Part shown: positions 35,215 to 43,558 of the stretch, piece by piece
How positions within the stretch are numbered: the first letter of the stretch is position 1
Layout: every line of letters starts with the position of its first letter
NCBI RefSeq assembly: GCF_000938265.1
Contig: NZ_JYFC01000005.1
Coordinates: 1-64,000 of the forward strand
Length of the DNA: 64,000 nt
Source: Agreia bicolorata
GTDB taxonomy: Bacteria > Actinomycetota > Actinomycetes > Actinomycetales > Microbacteriaceae
Reading direction: 5' to 3'
Translations under genes and position numbers: made by a program
Notes under the pieces: model-generated
Databases searched by the model: none
The model's input: the letters and a program-made list of their open reading frames with translations, nothing else
Told to the model about the DNA's origin: nothing

Positions 35215-35443
35215 CGGTATCCACCACGTCTACACGAACGCGCTTGCCATCAGCGAGCGCGGCGACGAGTGTGCGAAGAGCCTTGGCCGTGCGACCAGCA
35301 CGGCCGATCACGCGGCCGAGGTCATCGGGGTGCACGCGCACCTCGAGAACCTCTCCGCGCGGCGAGCTCTTAGCAACGACATGCACGTCGGCAGGTTTGT
35401 CGACGATGCCCTTGACCAGGTGCTCGAGAGCAGGAGCGAGCAA
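35207..35443 (-). CDS. khpA: KH-domain RNA-binding protein KhpA
   Basis: The 78-residue protein is essentially one KH domain with the GxxG loop in VIGRAGRTAKALRTLV. It binds RNA, and in Gram-positive bacteria works with KhpB in post-transcriptional control. It lies between rpsP (2-bp gap) and rimM, the normal order, and its stop codon overlaps the proposed rimM start. Confidence 0.94.
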   Translation of the reverse strand: MLAPALEHLVKGIVDKPADVHVVAKSSPRGEVLEVRVHPDDLGRVIGRAGRTAKALRTLVAALADGKRVRVDVVDTDF

Positions 35444-35445
35444 GG

Positions 35446-35880
35446 CTAGGCCTTCTCTGCTTCAGCCTCGGGAGCCTCGTCGGCAGCCGGTGCCTCTTCG
35501 GCGGGCGCGGCGGGAGCCTCGACCTTGACCTCAGCCTTGGGCTTCAGAACCGGCTTCTTCTTCTCGTCGGCGACGAACGGCTCCTTGGGCTCCTTGACGC
35601 GCACGGTCGAGACCGCGTCTTTGTCGCCCTTGAACTTGCCCCAGTCGCCCGTGAGCTTGAGGAGTGCAGCAACCTGCTCAGTCGGCTGAGCGCCGACGCC
35701 GAGCCAGTAGAGCGCACGCTCGGACTCGATCTTGATGACCGAAGGCTCTTCGGTGGGGTGGTACTGGCCGATCTCCTCGATGACACGACCGTCGCGCTTG
35801 GTGCGCGAGTCGGCAACGACGATGCGGTAGTACGGTGCACGGATCTTGCCCATGCGCTTCAAACGGATCTTTACAGCCAC
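35446..35880 (-). CDS. rpsP: 30S ribosomal protein S16 with acidic tail
   Basis: The 144-residue protein starts with the standard S16 body ([40 protein letters not shown], then [24 protein letters not shown]). An extra 50-60 residues follow, first Lys-rich then Ala/Glu/Pro-rich ([20 protein letters not shown] end), as is frequent in actinobacteria. First gene of the rpsP-khpA-rimM unit. Confidence 0.97.
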   Translation of the reverse strand: MAVKIRLKRMGKIRAPYYRIVVADSRTKRDGRVIEEIGQYHPTEEPSVIKIESERALYWLGVGAQPTEQVAALLKLTGDWGKFKGDKDAVSTVRVKEPKEPFVADEKKKPVLKPKAEVKVEAPAAPAEEAPAADEAPEAEAEKA

Positions 35881-36127
35881 AATTCTTCCTAGGTTTTTCT
35901 CTCGGCCCTCATGGGCCTAAATGTGGGTGAACTGGCAGCCGTGAGCGTGGGGTGCACACTCGGCGTAAAAAGTTCTCGAGGGTTCTGCCGCAACCTGATT
36001 AGAGGGTCGGGCGGGCAGACTCGACAGATCATTCTGTCAGATATTCGCCCTGCGCGCGTAATTCCGGGATGCGATAGTTCGAGTCTGTCAGGATAAGCCG
36101 ACCCGCTGCTATCGATCGGAGCCGCTC
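35881..36127. other. Divergent regulatory region rpsP / GCS2 ligase
   Basis: This 247-bp gap has no gene. It contains GGCCC-tcat-GGGCC (35904-35917) just before rpsP, the perfect inverted repeat GACAGA-tcat-TCTGTC (36023-36038), and a second copy of tctgtcag near 36086. Promoters for rpsP (minus) and the ligase gene (plus) must lie here; none is clear enough to call. Confidence 0.5.
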
Positions 36128-37273
36128 ATGGAGATCTCGTTCGCTCATTCCGAACGCTCGACACTCGGCATCGAGTGGGAGATCGCGCTCGTCGAGCAGA
36201 GCTCCGGCGATCTGGTCAACGTCGCCGGCGACGTGCTGCACTCTCTGCGCGGCCCCGACGGCGAAGCCCATCCCCGCATCACCGAAGAGCTGCTGCTGAA
36301 CACCGTCGAGCTCGTCACCGCAGTGCACACACGGGTGTCGGATGCCGTCGACGATCTCCAGGAGCAGCTCGCCGAGGTGCGCGCCATCACCGATCCGCTC
36401 GATGTCGAACTCATGTGCGCGGGAACGCATCCCTTCGCCCAGTGGTTCGACCAGCAGATCACCGACAAGGAGCGGTACCACAAGCTGATCGACCGCACCC
36501 AGTGGTGGGGCCGCAACATGATGATCTGGGGCATCCACGTGCACGTCGGCGTCGAGAGCCGCGCCAAGGTGCTGCCCCTCTTGAACGGGCTCCTCAACTA
36601 CTACCCGCACCTGCAGGCCTTGTCTGCGTCGAGCCCGTTTTGGGCGGGCGAGAAGACGGGCTATGCGTCGAACCGCGCGCTTATGTTCCAGCAGCTTCCG
36701 ACCGCGGGACTCCCCTACCAGTTCGACGAGTGGGGCCAGTACGAGTCGTATGTCGACGATATGAAAGTCACGGGCATCGTCGACGATCACACCGAGGTGC
36801 GCTGGGACATCCGCCCTTCGCCCCAGTGGGGAACGCTCGAGATGCGCGCCTGCGACGGCCTGTCGAGCCCGGAGGAGATCGGCGCGGTCGCGGCCCTCAT
36901 CCAGTGTCTCGTCGAGCACATGTCCGATCGGCTCGACGCGGGCGAGACCCTGCCGACGCTGCAGCCCTGGTACGTGCGCGAGAACAAATGGCGCGCCGCG
37001 CGCTACGGCCTCGACGCCGAGATCATCGTGGATGCGCAGGGCGCCGAAAAATTGGTCACCGACGATGTGCGAGAACTGCTGGTCACACTGGCGCCGGTCG
37101 CCGAGCGGCTCGACTGCGTCGACGAACTCGCCCAGGTGAACCTGATTCTCGAACACGGCGCCAGCTACCAGCGCCAGCTCCGTGTCGCCGAGGAGAACGG
37201 CGGAAGCCTCAAGGCCGTGGTCGCGTCACTCACTCGCGAGCTGCGCCACGGCCTCGGCAACGTCGCCCCCTAG
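36128..37273 (+). CDS. Glutamate-cysteine ligase-like carboxylate-amine ligase (GCS2/YbdK)
   Basis: The 381-residue enzyme has the GCS2-family pattern: STLGIEWEIALVEQ with metal-binding Glu residues, MCAGTHPFAQW, a MMIWGIHVHVGVES block and WDIRPSPQWGTLEMRACDG. Members join an amine to a gamma-carboxylate using ATP; several actinobacterial ones make gamma-glutamylcysteine. The substrate is not certain. It stands alone on the plus strand and overlaps the convergent oxidoreductase gene by 4 bp. Confidence 0.9.
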   Translation: MEISFAHSERSTLGIEWEIALVEQSSGDLVNVAGDVLHSLRGPDGEAHPRITEELLLNTVELVTAVHTRVSDAVDDLQEQLAEVRAITDPLDVELMCAGTHPFAQWFDQQITDKERYHKLIDRTQWWGRNMMIWGIHVHVGVESRAKVLPLLNGLLNYYPHLQALSASSPFWAGEKTGYASNRALMFQQLPTAGLPYQFDEWGQYESYVDDMKVTGIVDDHTEVRWDIRPSPQWGTLEMRACDGLSSPEEIGAVAALIQCLVEHMSDRLDAGETLPTLQPWYVRENKWRAARYGLDAEIIVDAQGAEKLVTDDVRELLVTLAPVAERLDCVDELAQVNLILEHGASYQRQLRVAEENGGSLKAVVASLTRELRHGLGNVAP

Positions 37274-38094
37274 GCGTTCTTCTCGTCTCGCCAGGCGAGC
37301 AGATCCTTCACCGGGCCCAGGTCGATCGACGGACCGGTGATTCCGAGAGTGAACAGCGTGACGCCCACCTCGGCCTTCTCGTCGAGAACCGCGGCATCGG
37401 CGGAGCCGAAGGCACCGGTGAGCTTCACATCGTTCGAGATCTCGATCTCGGACACGTCGCGGCCGACATCCGACGCGTGGCCGCGCAGAACCTCGAGCTT
37501 GTGCTGCAGCGTCGGCACATCGGAGAAACTGTGCCAGATCGTCGCGTGCTTAGCGACGAGTTTGAGGGTCTTCTTCTCGCCGCCGCCACCGATCAGCACA
37601 GGGATCTTGCGGGTGGGAGCCGGGTTGAGCACACCCCATCGCGCCTCGATGCGTGGGAGCGCCTCGCCCAGCGCATCCAGTCTCTGACCAACCGTGCCGA
37701 ACTCGTAGCCGTACTCGTCGTAGTCGCGCTCGAACCAGCCCGAGCCGATGCCGAAGACGAGCCGACCCTCTGTTCCCGGAGTCTTGGCGCTGATGTGGTC
37801 GACCGTGCGGGCCATGTCGGCCAGGAGGTCGGGGTTTCGGTAGCTGTTGCAGGTGACGAGGGGGCCGAACTCGATCGTCGACGTCTGCTCCGCCCAGGCC
37901 GCGAGCATGCTCCAGCCCTCGAAGTGCAGGCCGGCCGGGTCTCCCGACAAGGGATAGAAGTGATCCCAGTTGAAGGCGATATCGACGCCCAGTTCTTCGA
38001 GTTGGCGAAGGGTGTCGCGGATCGTCGTGTAGTCGGAGTGCTGGGGTGCGATCTGGATGCCGATGCGCACGGGGCGCGAGGTGTTTGTCGTCAT
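37270..38094 (-). CDS. LLM-class F420-dependent oxidoreductase
   Basis: The 274-residue TIM-barrel protein has luciferase-like features: IGIQIAPQHSDYTTIRDTLRQLEELGVDIAFNWDHFYPL, LVTCNSYRNPDLLADMARTVDHIS, and LVFGIGSGWFERDYDEYGYEFGT. Such enzymes in actinobacteria use coenzyme F420 for hydride transfer. The physiological substrate is unknown. Confidence 0.88.
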   Translation of the reverse strand: MTTNTSRPVRIGIQIAPQHSDYTTIRDTLRQLEELGVDIAFNWDHFYPLSGDPAGLHFEGWSMLAAWAEQTSTIEFGPLVTCNSYRNPDLLADMARTVDHISAKTPGTEGRLVFGIGSGWFERDYDEYGYEFGTVGQRLDALGEALPRIEARWGVLNPAPTRKIPVLIGGGGEKKTLKLVAKHATIWHSFSDVPTLQHKLEVLRGHASDVGRDVSEIEISNDVKLTGAFGSADAAVLDEKAEVGVTLFTLGITGPSIDLGPVKDLLAWRDEKNA

Positions 38095-38168
38095 GATGTG
38101 AGCCTACTTATCACGCCTGATCGAGAACTCACCTTGCGGCATCCGGCATCTCACCTCACAATGAACAG

Positions 38169-38945
38169 GTGAAGTCGATAGAGCCGAAGTCTGCGAACGT
38201 GCGCCCTCAGCGGCCCCGTCGCAACATCGCCTCCCGGTTTCTGCCCCCAGCCGCGCTGCTTTTCGTGGGCGCACTCGCCGTAGCCACGTCACTTCCCGCC
38301 GCCGCGTTCGGGCCCGGCTCGTCGTTCGGTCTGACCGGAGCGACAGGCGGGCCGCAGTCGCAAGACCAACTGCTATCGGTCGACGCCTCGGCCGCCGACG
38401 TCAGCATTCTGCGCGACGGCTACACCGTGAACACTCCCACCCCGACTCCCACTCCGACACCCGTCGCAAAGCCCGCCGCGGCATCCACTGGCGGAAGCCC
38501 CGGAGGGTGGGGCTGCCAGCGTGATGCACCCACCGAGACGACACGTCTGACCTGGCCCTACGACCACCCCGTCAAGATCGGCGACGGATTCGGTCCGCGC
38601 GCCGAGGGCATGCACGACGGCGTCGATCTGCTCGCCGGAAATGGAACACCGGTCCAGGCCATCGGCGACGGTATCGTCACCGCCTCGGGCTACAACGGCT
38701 CCGCCGGAAACTACGTAGCGATCGCCACCATGGTCGGCGGCCAACGCCTCTGCAGCATGTACATGCACTTCCAAGACGGATCGGTGACCGTGACGGTCGG
38801 TCAGGAAGTCACCGCTGGCACGGTGATCGGCCTCACCGGCGACACGGGCAACGCGACTGTCGAACACTGCCACTTCGAGCTGTTCTTCGCCGACGGCGTG
38901 CGCTTCGATCCGATTGCCTATCTAACGGCGAACGCCAGCTACTAG
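38169..38945 (+). CDS. Membrane-anchored M23 peptidase
   Basis: The 258-residue protein has an N-terminal membrane anchor or uncleaved signal (about residues 23-47), then a spacer with VSILRDGYTV (78-87), a run of Thr-Pro repeats, and a C-terminal LytM domain. The zinc motif is complete: MHDGVD (H149, D153) and EHCHFEL (HxH). It should cut peptide cross-links in peptidoglycan. The spacer motif and Pro-Thr linker are shared with the transglycosylase at 1748-2506. Start GTG 38169. Confidence 0.9.
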   Translation: MKSIEPKSANVRPQRPRRNIASRFLPPAALLFVGALAVATSLPAAAFGPGSSFGLTGATGGPQSQDQLLSVDASAADVSILRDGYTVNTPTPTPTPTPVAKPAAASTGGSPGGWGCQRDAPTETTRLTWPYDHPVKIGDGFGPRAEGMHDGVDLLAGNGTPVQAIGDGIVTASGYNGSAGNYVAIATMVGGQRLCSMYMHFQDGSVTVTVGQEVTAGTVIGLTGDTGNATVEHCHFELFFADGVRFDPIAYLTANASY

Positions 38946-38954
38946 ACGGCGCTG

Positions 38955-38977
38955 CCCTTCGACAAGCTCAGGGAACG
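38955..38977. repeat. Dispersed repeat, copy A
   Basis: CCCTTCGACAAGCTCAGG followed by gaacg lies between the convergent M23 and ffh genes. Closely related copies are at 47719-47740 (inside smc) and 57164-57186 (inside modA, reverse orientation). Confidence 0.7.
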
Positions 38978-38988
38978 ACGGCCGTTGC

Positions 38989-40560
38989 CTAGCGGCCCAG
39001 GAACTTCTGCAGCGAGGCCAGCTCTTCTTCGCTCGGCGCACCGGGCGCACTCTTGCCCTTACCCAGCCCCAAGCCGAAGCCTGAGCCGCCCGCGGTGACG
39101 GGCGCAGCATCCGGTTTGATGCCCGCGGCGCGCGCCGCGTCTTCGGCTGCACGCTTGGCCGGGTTGCCCGACTTCGAGCCCTTCTTCTTGGCGACCTGCT
39201 TGCGTCCGCCGTGGGCGCCGGGCACCGGGCCCATTCCGGGGATGTTCGGCATGCCGCCCTTGGCCACGGTCTTCATCATCTTGGCGGCCTGCTCGAAGCG
39301 CTGCACGAGCTGGTTCACGTCGGTGACGGTCATTCCCGAGCCCTTGGCGATGCGCAGTCGACGCGATCCGTTGAGCAGCTTCGAGTTCTGCCGCTCTGCC
39401 TTGGTCATCGACTGGATGATCGCCTCGGTGCGCACGATCTCGCGCTCGTCGAAGTTCTCGAGCTGCTGCTTCATGCCGCCCATGCCGGGGAGCATGCCCA
39501 TCATCTTCTTGATGGAGCCGGCACCGCGCAGCTGCTGCATCTGCGACAGGAAGTCTTCGAGCGTGAAGGTGTCGGTGGCGAACTTCTCGGCCATCTTCAT
39601 GGCCTCGCCCTCGTCGAAGGCCGACTGGGCCTGCTCGATGAGGGTCAGGATGTCGCCGAGGTCGAGGATGCGGCTCGCCATGCGGTCGGGGTAGAAGGGC
39701 TCGAAGTCGTCGAGCGACTCGCCCGTCGACGCGAAGATGATCGGGCGACCGGTGACGGAAGCCACCGAGAGCGCGGCTCCACCGCGGGCGTCGCCGTCGA
39801 GCTTGGTGAGAACGACTCCGGTGAAGTCGACGCCGTCTTGGAAGGCCTTGGCCGTGGCGACCGCGTCTTGACCGATCATGGCGTCGATGACGAACAGCAC
39901 CTCGTCGGGGTCGACGGCCTTGCGGATGTCTGACGCCTGCTTCATCATGTCCGCGTCGACACCGAGACGACCGGCGGTGTCGACGATGACCACGTCGTAC
40001 TGCTTGTCGATGGCGAATTTGATCGAGTCCTTCGCGACCTTCACCGGGTTTCCGGTGCCATTGCCCGGCTCGGGGGCGAACACCGCGACGCCGGCCTGAC
40101 CGGCGACGACCTGCAGCTGGTTCACGGCGTTCGGGCGCTGGAGGTCGGCAGCGACCAGCAAGGGCGTGTGATTGTCTTTGGCGAGCCACTTGGCGAGCTT
40201 GCCCGCCAGGGTGGTCTTACCGGCACCCTGGAGTCCGGCGAGCATGATCACTGTCGGCGGCTTCTTTGCGAACTGGATGCGACGGGCCTCGCCACCGAGG
40301 ATCGCCACGAGCTCTTCGTTGACGATCTGCACGACCTGCTGGGCGGGGTTGAGCGCCTTGTTGACCTCGTCGCCCAGCGCACGCTCGCGCACCTTGCCGG
40401 TGAAGTCCTTGACGACCTCGAGCGCAACGTCGGCGTCGAGCAGCGCGCGCCGGATCTCACGGACGGTCGCATCCACATCGGCGGGGCTCAGCTTGCCCTT
40501 GGTGCGAAGGTTCTTGAAGGTCTCTGCGAGCCGGTCAGACAGGTTTCCGAAAGTAGCCAT
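38989..40560 (-). CDS. ffh: Signal recognition particle protein Ffh
   Basis: Ffh binds SRP RNA and signal sequences and targets membrane proteins. The 523-residue protein shows the N domain, the G domain (GLQGAGKTTLAGKLA, DTAGRLGVDADMM, TKLDGDARGGAAL) and the Met-rich M domain (GMLPGMGGMKQQL, GSGMTVTDVNQLVQRFEQAAKMM). A basic, Ala-rich C-terminal tail ends the protein. Divergent from marR. Confidence 0.97.
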   Translation of the reverse strand: MATFGNLSDRLAETFKNLRTKGKLSPADVDATVREIRRALLDADVALEVVKDFTGKVRERALGDEVNKALNPAQQVVQIVNEELVAILGGEARRIQFAKKPPTVIMLAGLQGAGKTTLAGKLAKWLAKDNHTPLLVAADLQRPNAVNQLQVVAGQAGVAVFAPEPGNGTGNPVKVAKDSIKFAIDKQYDVVIVDTAGRLGVDADMMKQASDIRKAVDPDEVLFVIDAMIGQDAVATAKAFQDGVDFTGVVLTKLDGDARGGAALSVASVTGRPIIFASTGESLDDFEPFYPDRMASRILDLGDILTLIEQAQSAFDEGEAMKMAEKFATDTFTLEDFLSQMQQLRGAGSIKKMMGMLPGMGGMKQQLENFDEREIVRTEAIIQSMTKAERQNSKLLNGSRRLRIAKGSGMTVTDVNQLVQRFEQAAKMMKTVAKGGMPNIPGMGPVPGAHGGRKQVAKKKGSKSGNPAKRAAEDAARAAGIKPDAAPVTAGGSGFGLGLGKGKSAPGAPSEEELASLQKFLGR

Positions 40561-40612
40561 GGTTCGAACAGTTTATTCGTTCGGAGCAGGGAGAGAACCC
40601 ACCGCTGGGGTC

Positions 40613-40627
40613 ATTAGCCAAGCTAAT
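40613..40627. promoter_or_regulatory. Candidate MarR operator 1
   Basis: ATTAGC-caa-GCTAAT is a perfect inverted repeat 17 bp before the marR start, adjacent to a second palindrome with the same TTAG/CTAA half-sites. This arrangement is typical of autoregulated MarR genes. Confidence 0.7.
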
Positions 40628-40628
40628 G

Positions 40629-40641
40629 AGTTAGGCTAACT
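40629..40641. promoter_or_regulatory. Candidate MarR operator 2
   Basis: AGTTAG-g-CTAACT is a perfect inverted repeat ending 2 bp before the marR ATG. Binding here would block both transcription and access to the start. Confidence 0.7.
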
Positions 40642-40643
40642 AT

Positions 40644-41075
40644 ATGACCCCTCCTCTCTCGTTGCCCGCTCTCAGTTCCGAGTTGCGCGGAGTCACAATG
40701 CATCTCTCCCGACGACTCCGCAACGAGCGGGCCGATATCGAGCTCAGCGACTCGCAGTTCAGCGTGCTGGCGTATCTCGTTCGCACCGGGGCGCACACAC
40801 CGAACGAATTGAGCGTCTGGGAGCACGTCACTCCCCCGTCGATGAACCGCACGATCAACGCTCTCGAGGCCGCCGGGCTCGTCGCTCGAACACCGGATGC
40901 GTCGGACGGCCGCAAAGTGTTCGTCACGGCCACAGAGAACGGCTGCGCGGTCGTGAAGGAAACGAGGCGCAGGCGCGACGCGTGGCTGCATTCGAGGCTT
41001 TCGGCGCTTACACCCGACGAACGTCGAACGCTCGAGGAGGCGACGGTCATTCTGAGAAAGCTTGTGGCTCCGTGA
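40644..41075 (+). CDS. MarR-family regulator
   Basis: The 143-residue winged-helix protein matches MarR: LSDSQFSVLAYLVRTGAHTPNELSVWEHVTPPSMNRTINALEAAGLVARTPDASDGRKVFVTAT, containing the recognition helix and the D-x-R wing. The gene overlaps the MFS exporter by 4 bp (GTGA at 41072-41075), and two palindromes lie upstream. It probably represses itself and the exporter until a phenolic or drug ligand is present. Confidence 0.93.
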   Translation: MTPPLSLPALSSELRGVTMHLSRRLRNERADIELSDSQFSVLAYLVRTGAHTPNELSVWEHVTPPSMNRTINALEAAGLVARTPDASDGRKVFVTATENGCAVVKETRRRRDAWLHSRLSALTPDERRTLEEATVILRKLVAP

Positions 41076-42418
41076 GCGCGATGTTCCGTTCGCTCTCGAG
41101 CGTCAACTACCGCATCTGGTTCGCTGGAGCGCTGGTGTCGAACGTGGGCACCTGGATGCAGCGCACGGCACAGGACTGGATCGTGCTCACCGAGTTGACC
41201 GACCACGACGCGGCAGCGGTGGGCATCGTCATGGCACTTCAGCTCGGCCCGCAGCTTCTGCTCGTGCCGTGGTCGGGCCTGATAGCCGACCGTCTCGATC
41301 GGCGCCGCACGCTGATGGTGACCCAAGCATCCATGGGTGTCTTGGGGCTGGGGCTCGGCCTCATCGTGGTGACAGGCGTCGCTCAGCTCTGGCACGTCTA
41401 TCTGTTCGCCTTGCTGTTGGGAATCGCCTCGGCGATCGACGCACCTGTGAGGCAGACCTTCGTCTCCGAACTCGTCGGCGGCTCGAACCTGTCGAATGCC
41501 GTGGCGCTCAACTCGGCCTCGTTCAATGCGGCCCGCATGATCGGCCCGGCCGTCGCGGGCCTGCTTGTTGCCGTGATTGGCGCGGGCTGGGTGTTCATGT
41601 TGAACGCCGTGACGTTCGGCGCAGTTCTGGCGTCACTCACATTCATCAGGGTCGACCAGCTTCGTCGCACACAGCGCGCCCCCCAGGGCAAGGGCCAGCT
41701 GTTGGAGGGCTTCCGCTACGTGCGAGCCCGGCCCGATCTGCTGGTGATCTTCGTGATCGTGTTCATCATCGGCACATTCGGCATGAATTTCGCCATCTTC
41801 ACCTCCACCATGGCGAGCGTGGAGTTTGGCCAGGGATCAGCCGCCTTCGGGGTGCTCTCGTCGGTGATGGCGGTGGGCTCGGTGACGGGAGCCCTGCTGT
41901 CGGCGCGGCGCGATCGGCCGCGGCTACGGCTCACCTTCGTTGCCGCCGCCGCGTTCGGGGTGAGCTGCCTCGTCGCCGCCATCATACCGAGCTACTGGGG
42001 CTTCGCCGTGGTGCTCGTGTTCGTGGGTTTGTCTGCGCAGACCCTGATGACCACCGCGAACGGCACCGTGCAGACGACGACCGCACCCGAGATGCGTGGG
42101 CGCGTAATGGCGCTCTATATGGCCGTGTTCATGGGTGGGACACCACTCGGAGCACCGATCGTGGGCTGGGTGGCGAACACCTTCGGGCCGCGATGGGCGA
42201 TCGGAGTGGCCGCCGCGTCGGGGCTTGTGGCCGCGGCGATCGGCCTCGGCTGGCTCATCGTGTTCCGCCACCTCCGGCTGCACTACGACAGTGGGGCGCA
42301 TCCCCATTTCGTCGTTAGCCACGACGGTCGACCGTACTCGCGCGGCCGTTCACCCGAGACGGCCGAGGATCTCGAGGAGGATCTCGCTCTCGACGAGGCG
42401 GACGCCCGGAGATCGTGA
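41072..42418 (+). CDS. MFS exporter, EntS/DHA3-like
   Basis: The 448-residue protein has 10-12 membrane helices and the N-terminal pattern of the DHA3-type exporters (FRSLSSVNYRIWFAGALVSNVGTWMQRTAQDWIVLTEL; LIADRLDRRRTLM). It should export a drug or siderophore-like molecule by proton antiport. An acidic tail (TAEDLEEDLALDEADARRS) ends it. GTG 41072 is coupled to the marR stop; ATG 41081 is the alternative. Confidence 0.9.
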   Translation: MSAMFRSLSSVNYRIWFAGALVSNVGTWMQRTAQDWIVLTELTDHDAAAVGIVMALQLGPQLLLVPWSGLIADRLDRRRTLMVTQASMGVLGLGLGLIVVTGVAQLWHVYLFALLLGIASAIDAPVRQTFVSELVGGSNLSNAVALNSASFNAARMIGPAVAGLLVAVIGAGWVFMLNAVTFGAVLASLTFIRVDQLRRTQRAPQGKGQLLEGFRYVRARPDLLVIFVIVFIIGTFGMNFAIFTSTMASVEFGQGSAAFGVLSSVMAVGSVTGALLSARRDRPRLRLTFVAAAAFGVSCLVAAIIPSYWGFAVVLVFVGLSAQTLMTTANGTVQTTTAPEMRGRVMALYMAVFMGGTPLGAPIVGWVANTFGPRWAIGVAAASGLVAAAIGLGWLIVFRHLRLHYDSGAHPHFVVSHDGRPYSRGRSPETAEDLEEDLALDEADARRS

Positions 42419-42440
42419 GCGCTGATCGCCACCGCTTACA

Positions 42441-43481
42441 TCACTCGACGTCGATGACGGTGACTCCTGACGACCTATCACCGGCCGCGATGGCCTGGAG
42501 GGCCCCCGGTGCGTCCGACAGCGAGATGCGGTGCTCGATGAGGCGCGCAGGGTCGAGGGCGCCGCTCAGAACGAGGTCGAGGAGCGCCGGGTAGTCCGAC
42601 GCCGGCATTCCGTGACTGCCGTGCAATGACAGTTCTTTGGCGATGATCGTTGGGATCGGTACGGCGGGCTCGTCAGAGAACAGGCCGATCTGCACCTGCC
42701 TGCCTGTGGGCGCGAGCGCGAGAACGCTGAGCCGCATCGTGGCCTGCCTGCCCAGGGCTTCAACAGACACCTGAACGCCGGCGGGAGCCACGGACGCGAC
42801 CGCATCGAGAATCTCGGATTCCGAGAGGCCGGACGAGCCGATGGTGTGCGCCACTCCGAGCGACGATGCCCGATCGAGGGCGACCGGATCGATATCGACG
42901 GCGATCACCTCCGCGCCAAGAGCGACTCCGATCATCGCCGCACTCAGCCCCACACCACCACAGCCGACGACGAGCAGCCGCTCGTCGCGCTTGAGCCGGG
43001 CCCGGTGCACGAGTCCTCGATAGGCGGTAGCGAAACGGCAGCCGAGAAGGGCCGCAGCACCCGAGTCGAGTTCGTCTGGAACCCGAATGAGATTGACGTC
43101 AGCATTGTGCAGGGCAACGAGTTCGGCAAAGGATCCCCAGTGGGTGAACCCGGGCTGGGTCTGGTTGCGGCACACCTGGCCGTTGCCATCGGCGCATTCC
43201 GGGCATCGCCCGCAGGCCGAGACGAAGGGAACCGTCACCCGTTCGCCCACCGTGAATTTCGTGACCTCCGGACCCACGGCGGCGATACGGCCGACGAGTT
43301 CGTGCCCCGGAACGTGCGGCAGGGCGATTCCGTCGTCGTGACCAAGCCATCCGTGGGCGTCGCTGCGGCACACTCCCGTCGTTTCAACCCTGACGACGAC
43401 ACCGTCGGCCGACGGAATGGGATCCGGCACATCTCGCAGCTCGGGAAGGCCGCCGAACTCGGTGAACACAACAGCGCGCAT
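42441..43481 (-). CDS. Zinc-dependent alcohol dehydrogenase
   Basis: The 346-residue medium-chain dehydrogenase has the catalytic zinc motif HVPGHELVGRIAAVG, the structural zinc cysteines CGRCPECADGNGQVC, and a Rossmann NAD(P) site LLVVGCGGVGLSAAMIG. It oxidises an alcohol or polyol; the substrate is not defined. It is divergent from an LLM monooxygenase gene across 77 bp. Confidence 0.92.
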   Translation of the reverse strand: MRAVVFTEFGGLPELRDVPDPIPSADGVVVRVETTGVCRSDAHGWLGHDDGIALPHVPGHELVGRIAAVGPEVTKFTVGERVTVPFVSACGRCPECADGNGQVCRNQTQPGFTHWGSFAELVALHNADVNLIRVPDELDSGAAALLGCRFATAYRGLVHRARLKRDERLLVVGCGGVGLSAAMIGVALGAEVIAVDIDPVALDRASSLGVAHTIGSSGLSESEILDAVASVAPAGVQVSVEALGRQATMRLSVLALAPTGRQVQIGLFSDEPAVPIPTIIAKELSLHGSHGMPASDYPALLDLVLSGALDPARLIEHRISLSDAPGALQAIAAGDRSSGVTVIDVE

Positions 43482-43558
43482 GGGTCTCTTTCTCGCGGGG
43501 AACGTCTCCGACGATACCGTTCGCGATCGATGTCGGAGCCAGTCTCTAGACTCGGGGC

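Noticed and set aside
38428-38475. Repeated act-ccc sequence as a CRISPR or minisatellite
   Set aside because: It is a short Thr-Pro linker coding repeat inside the M23 gene, with no spacers.
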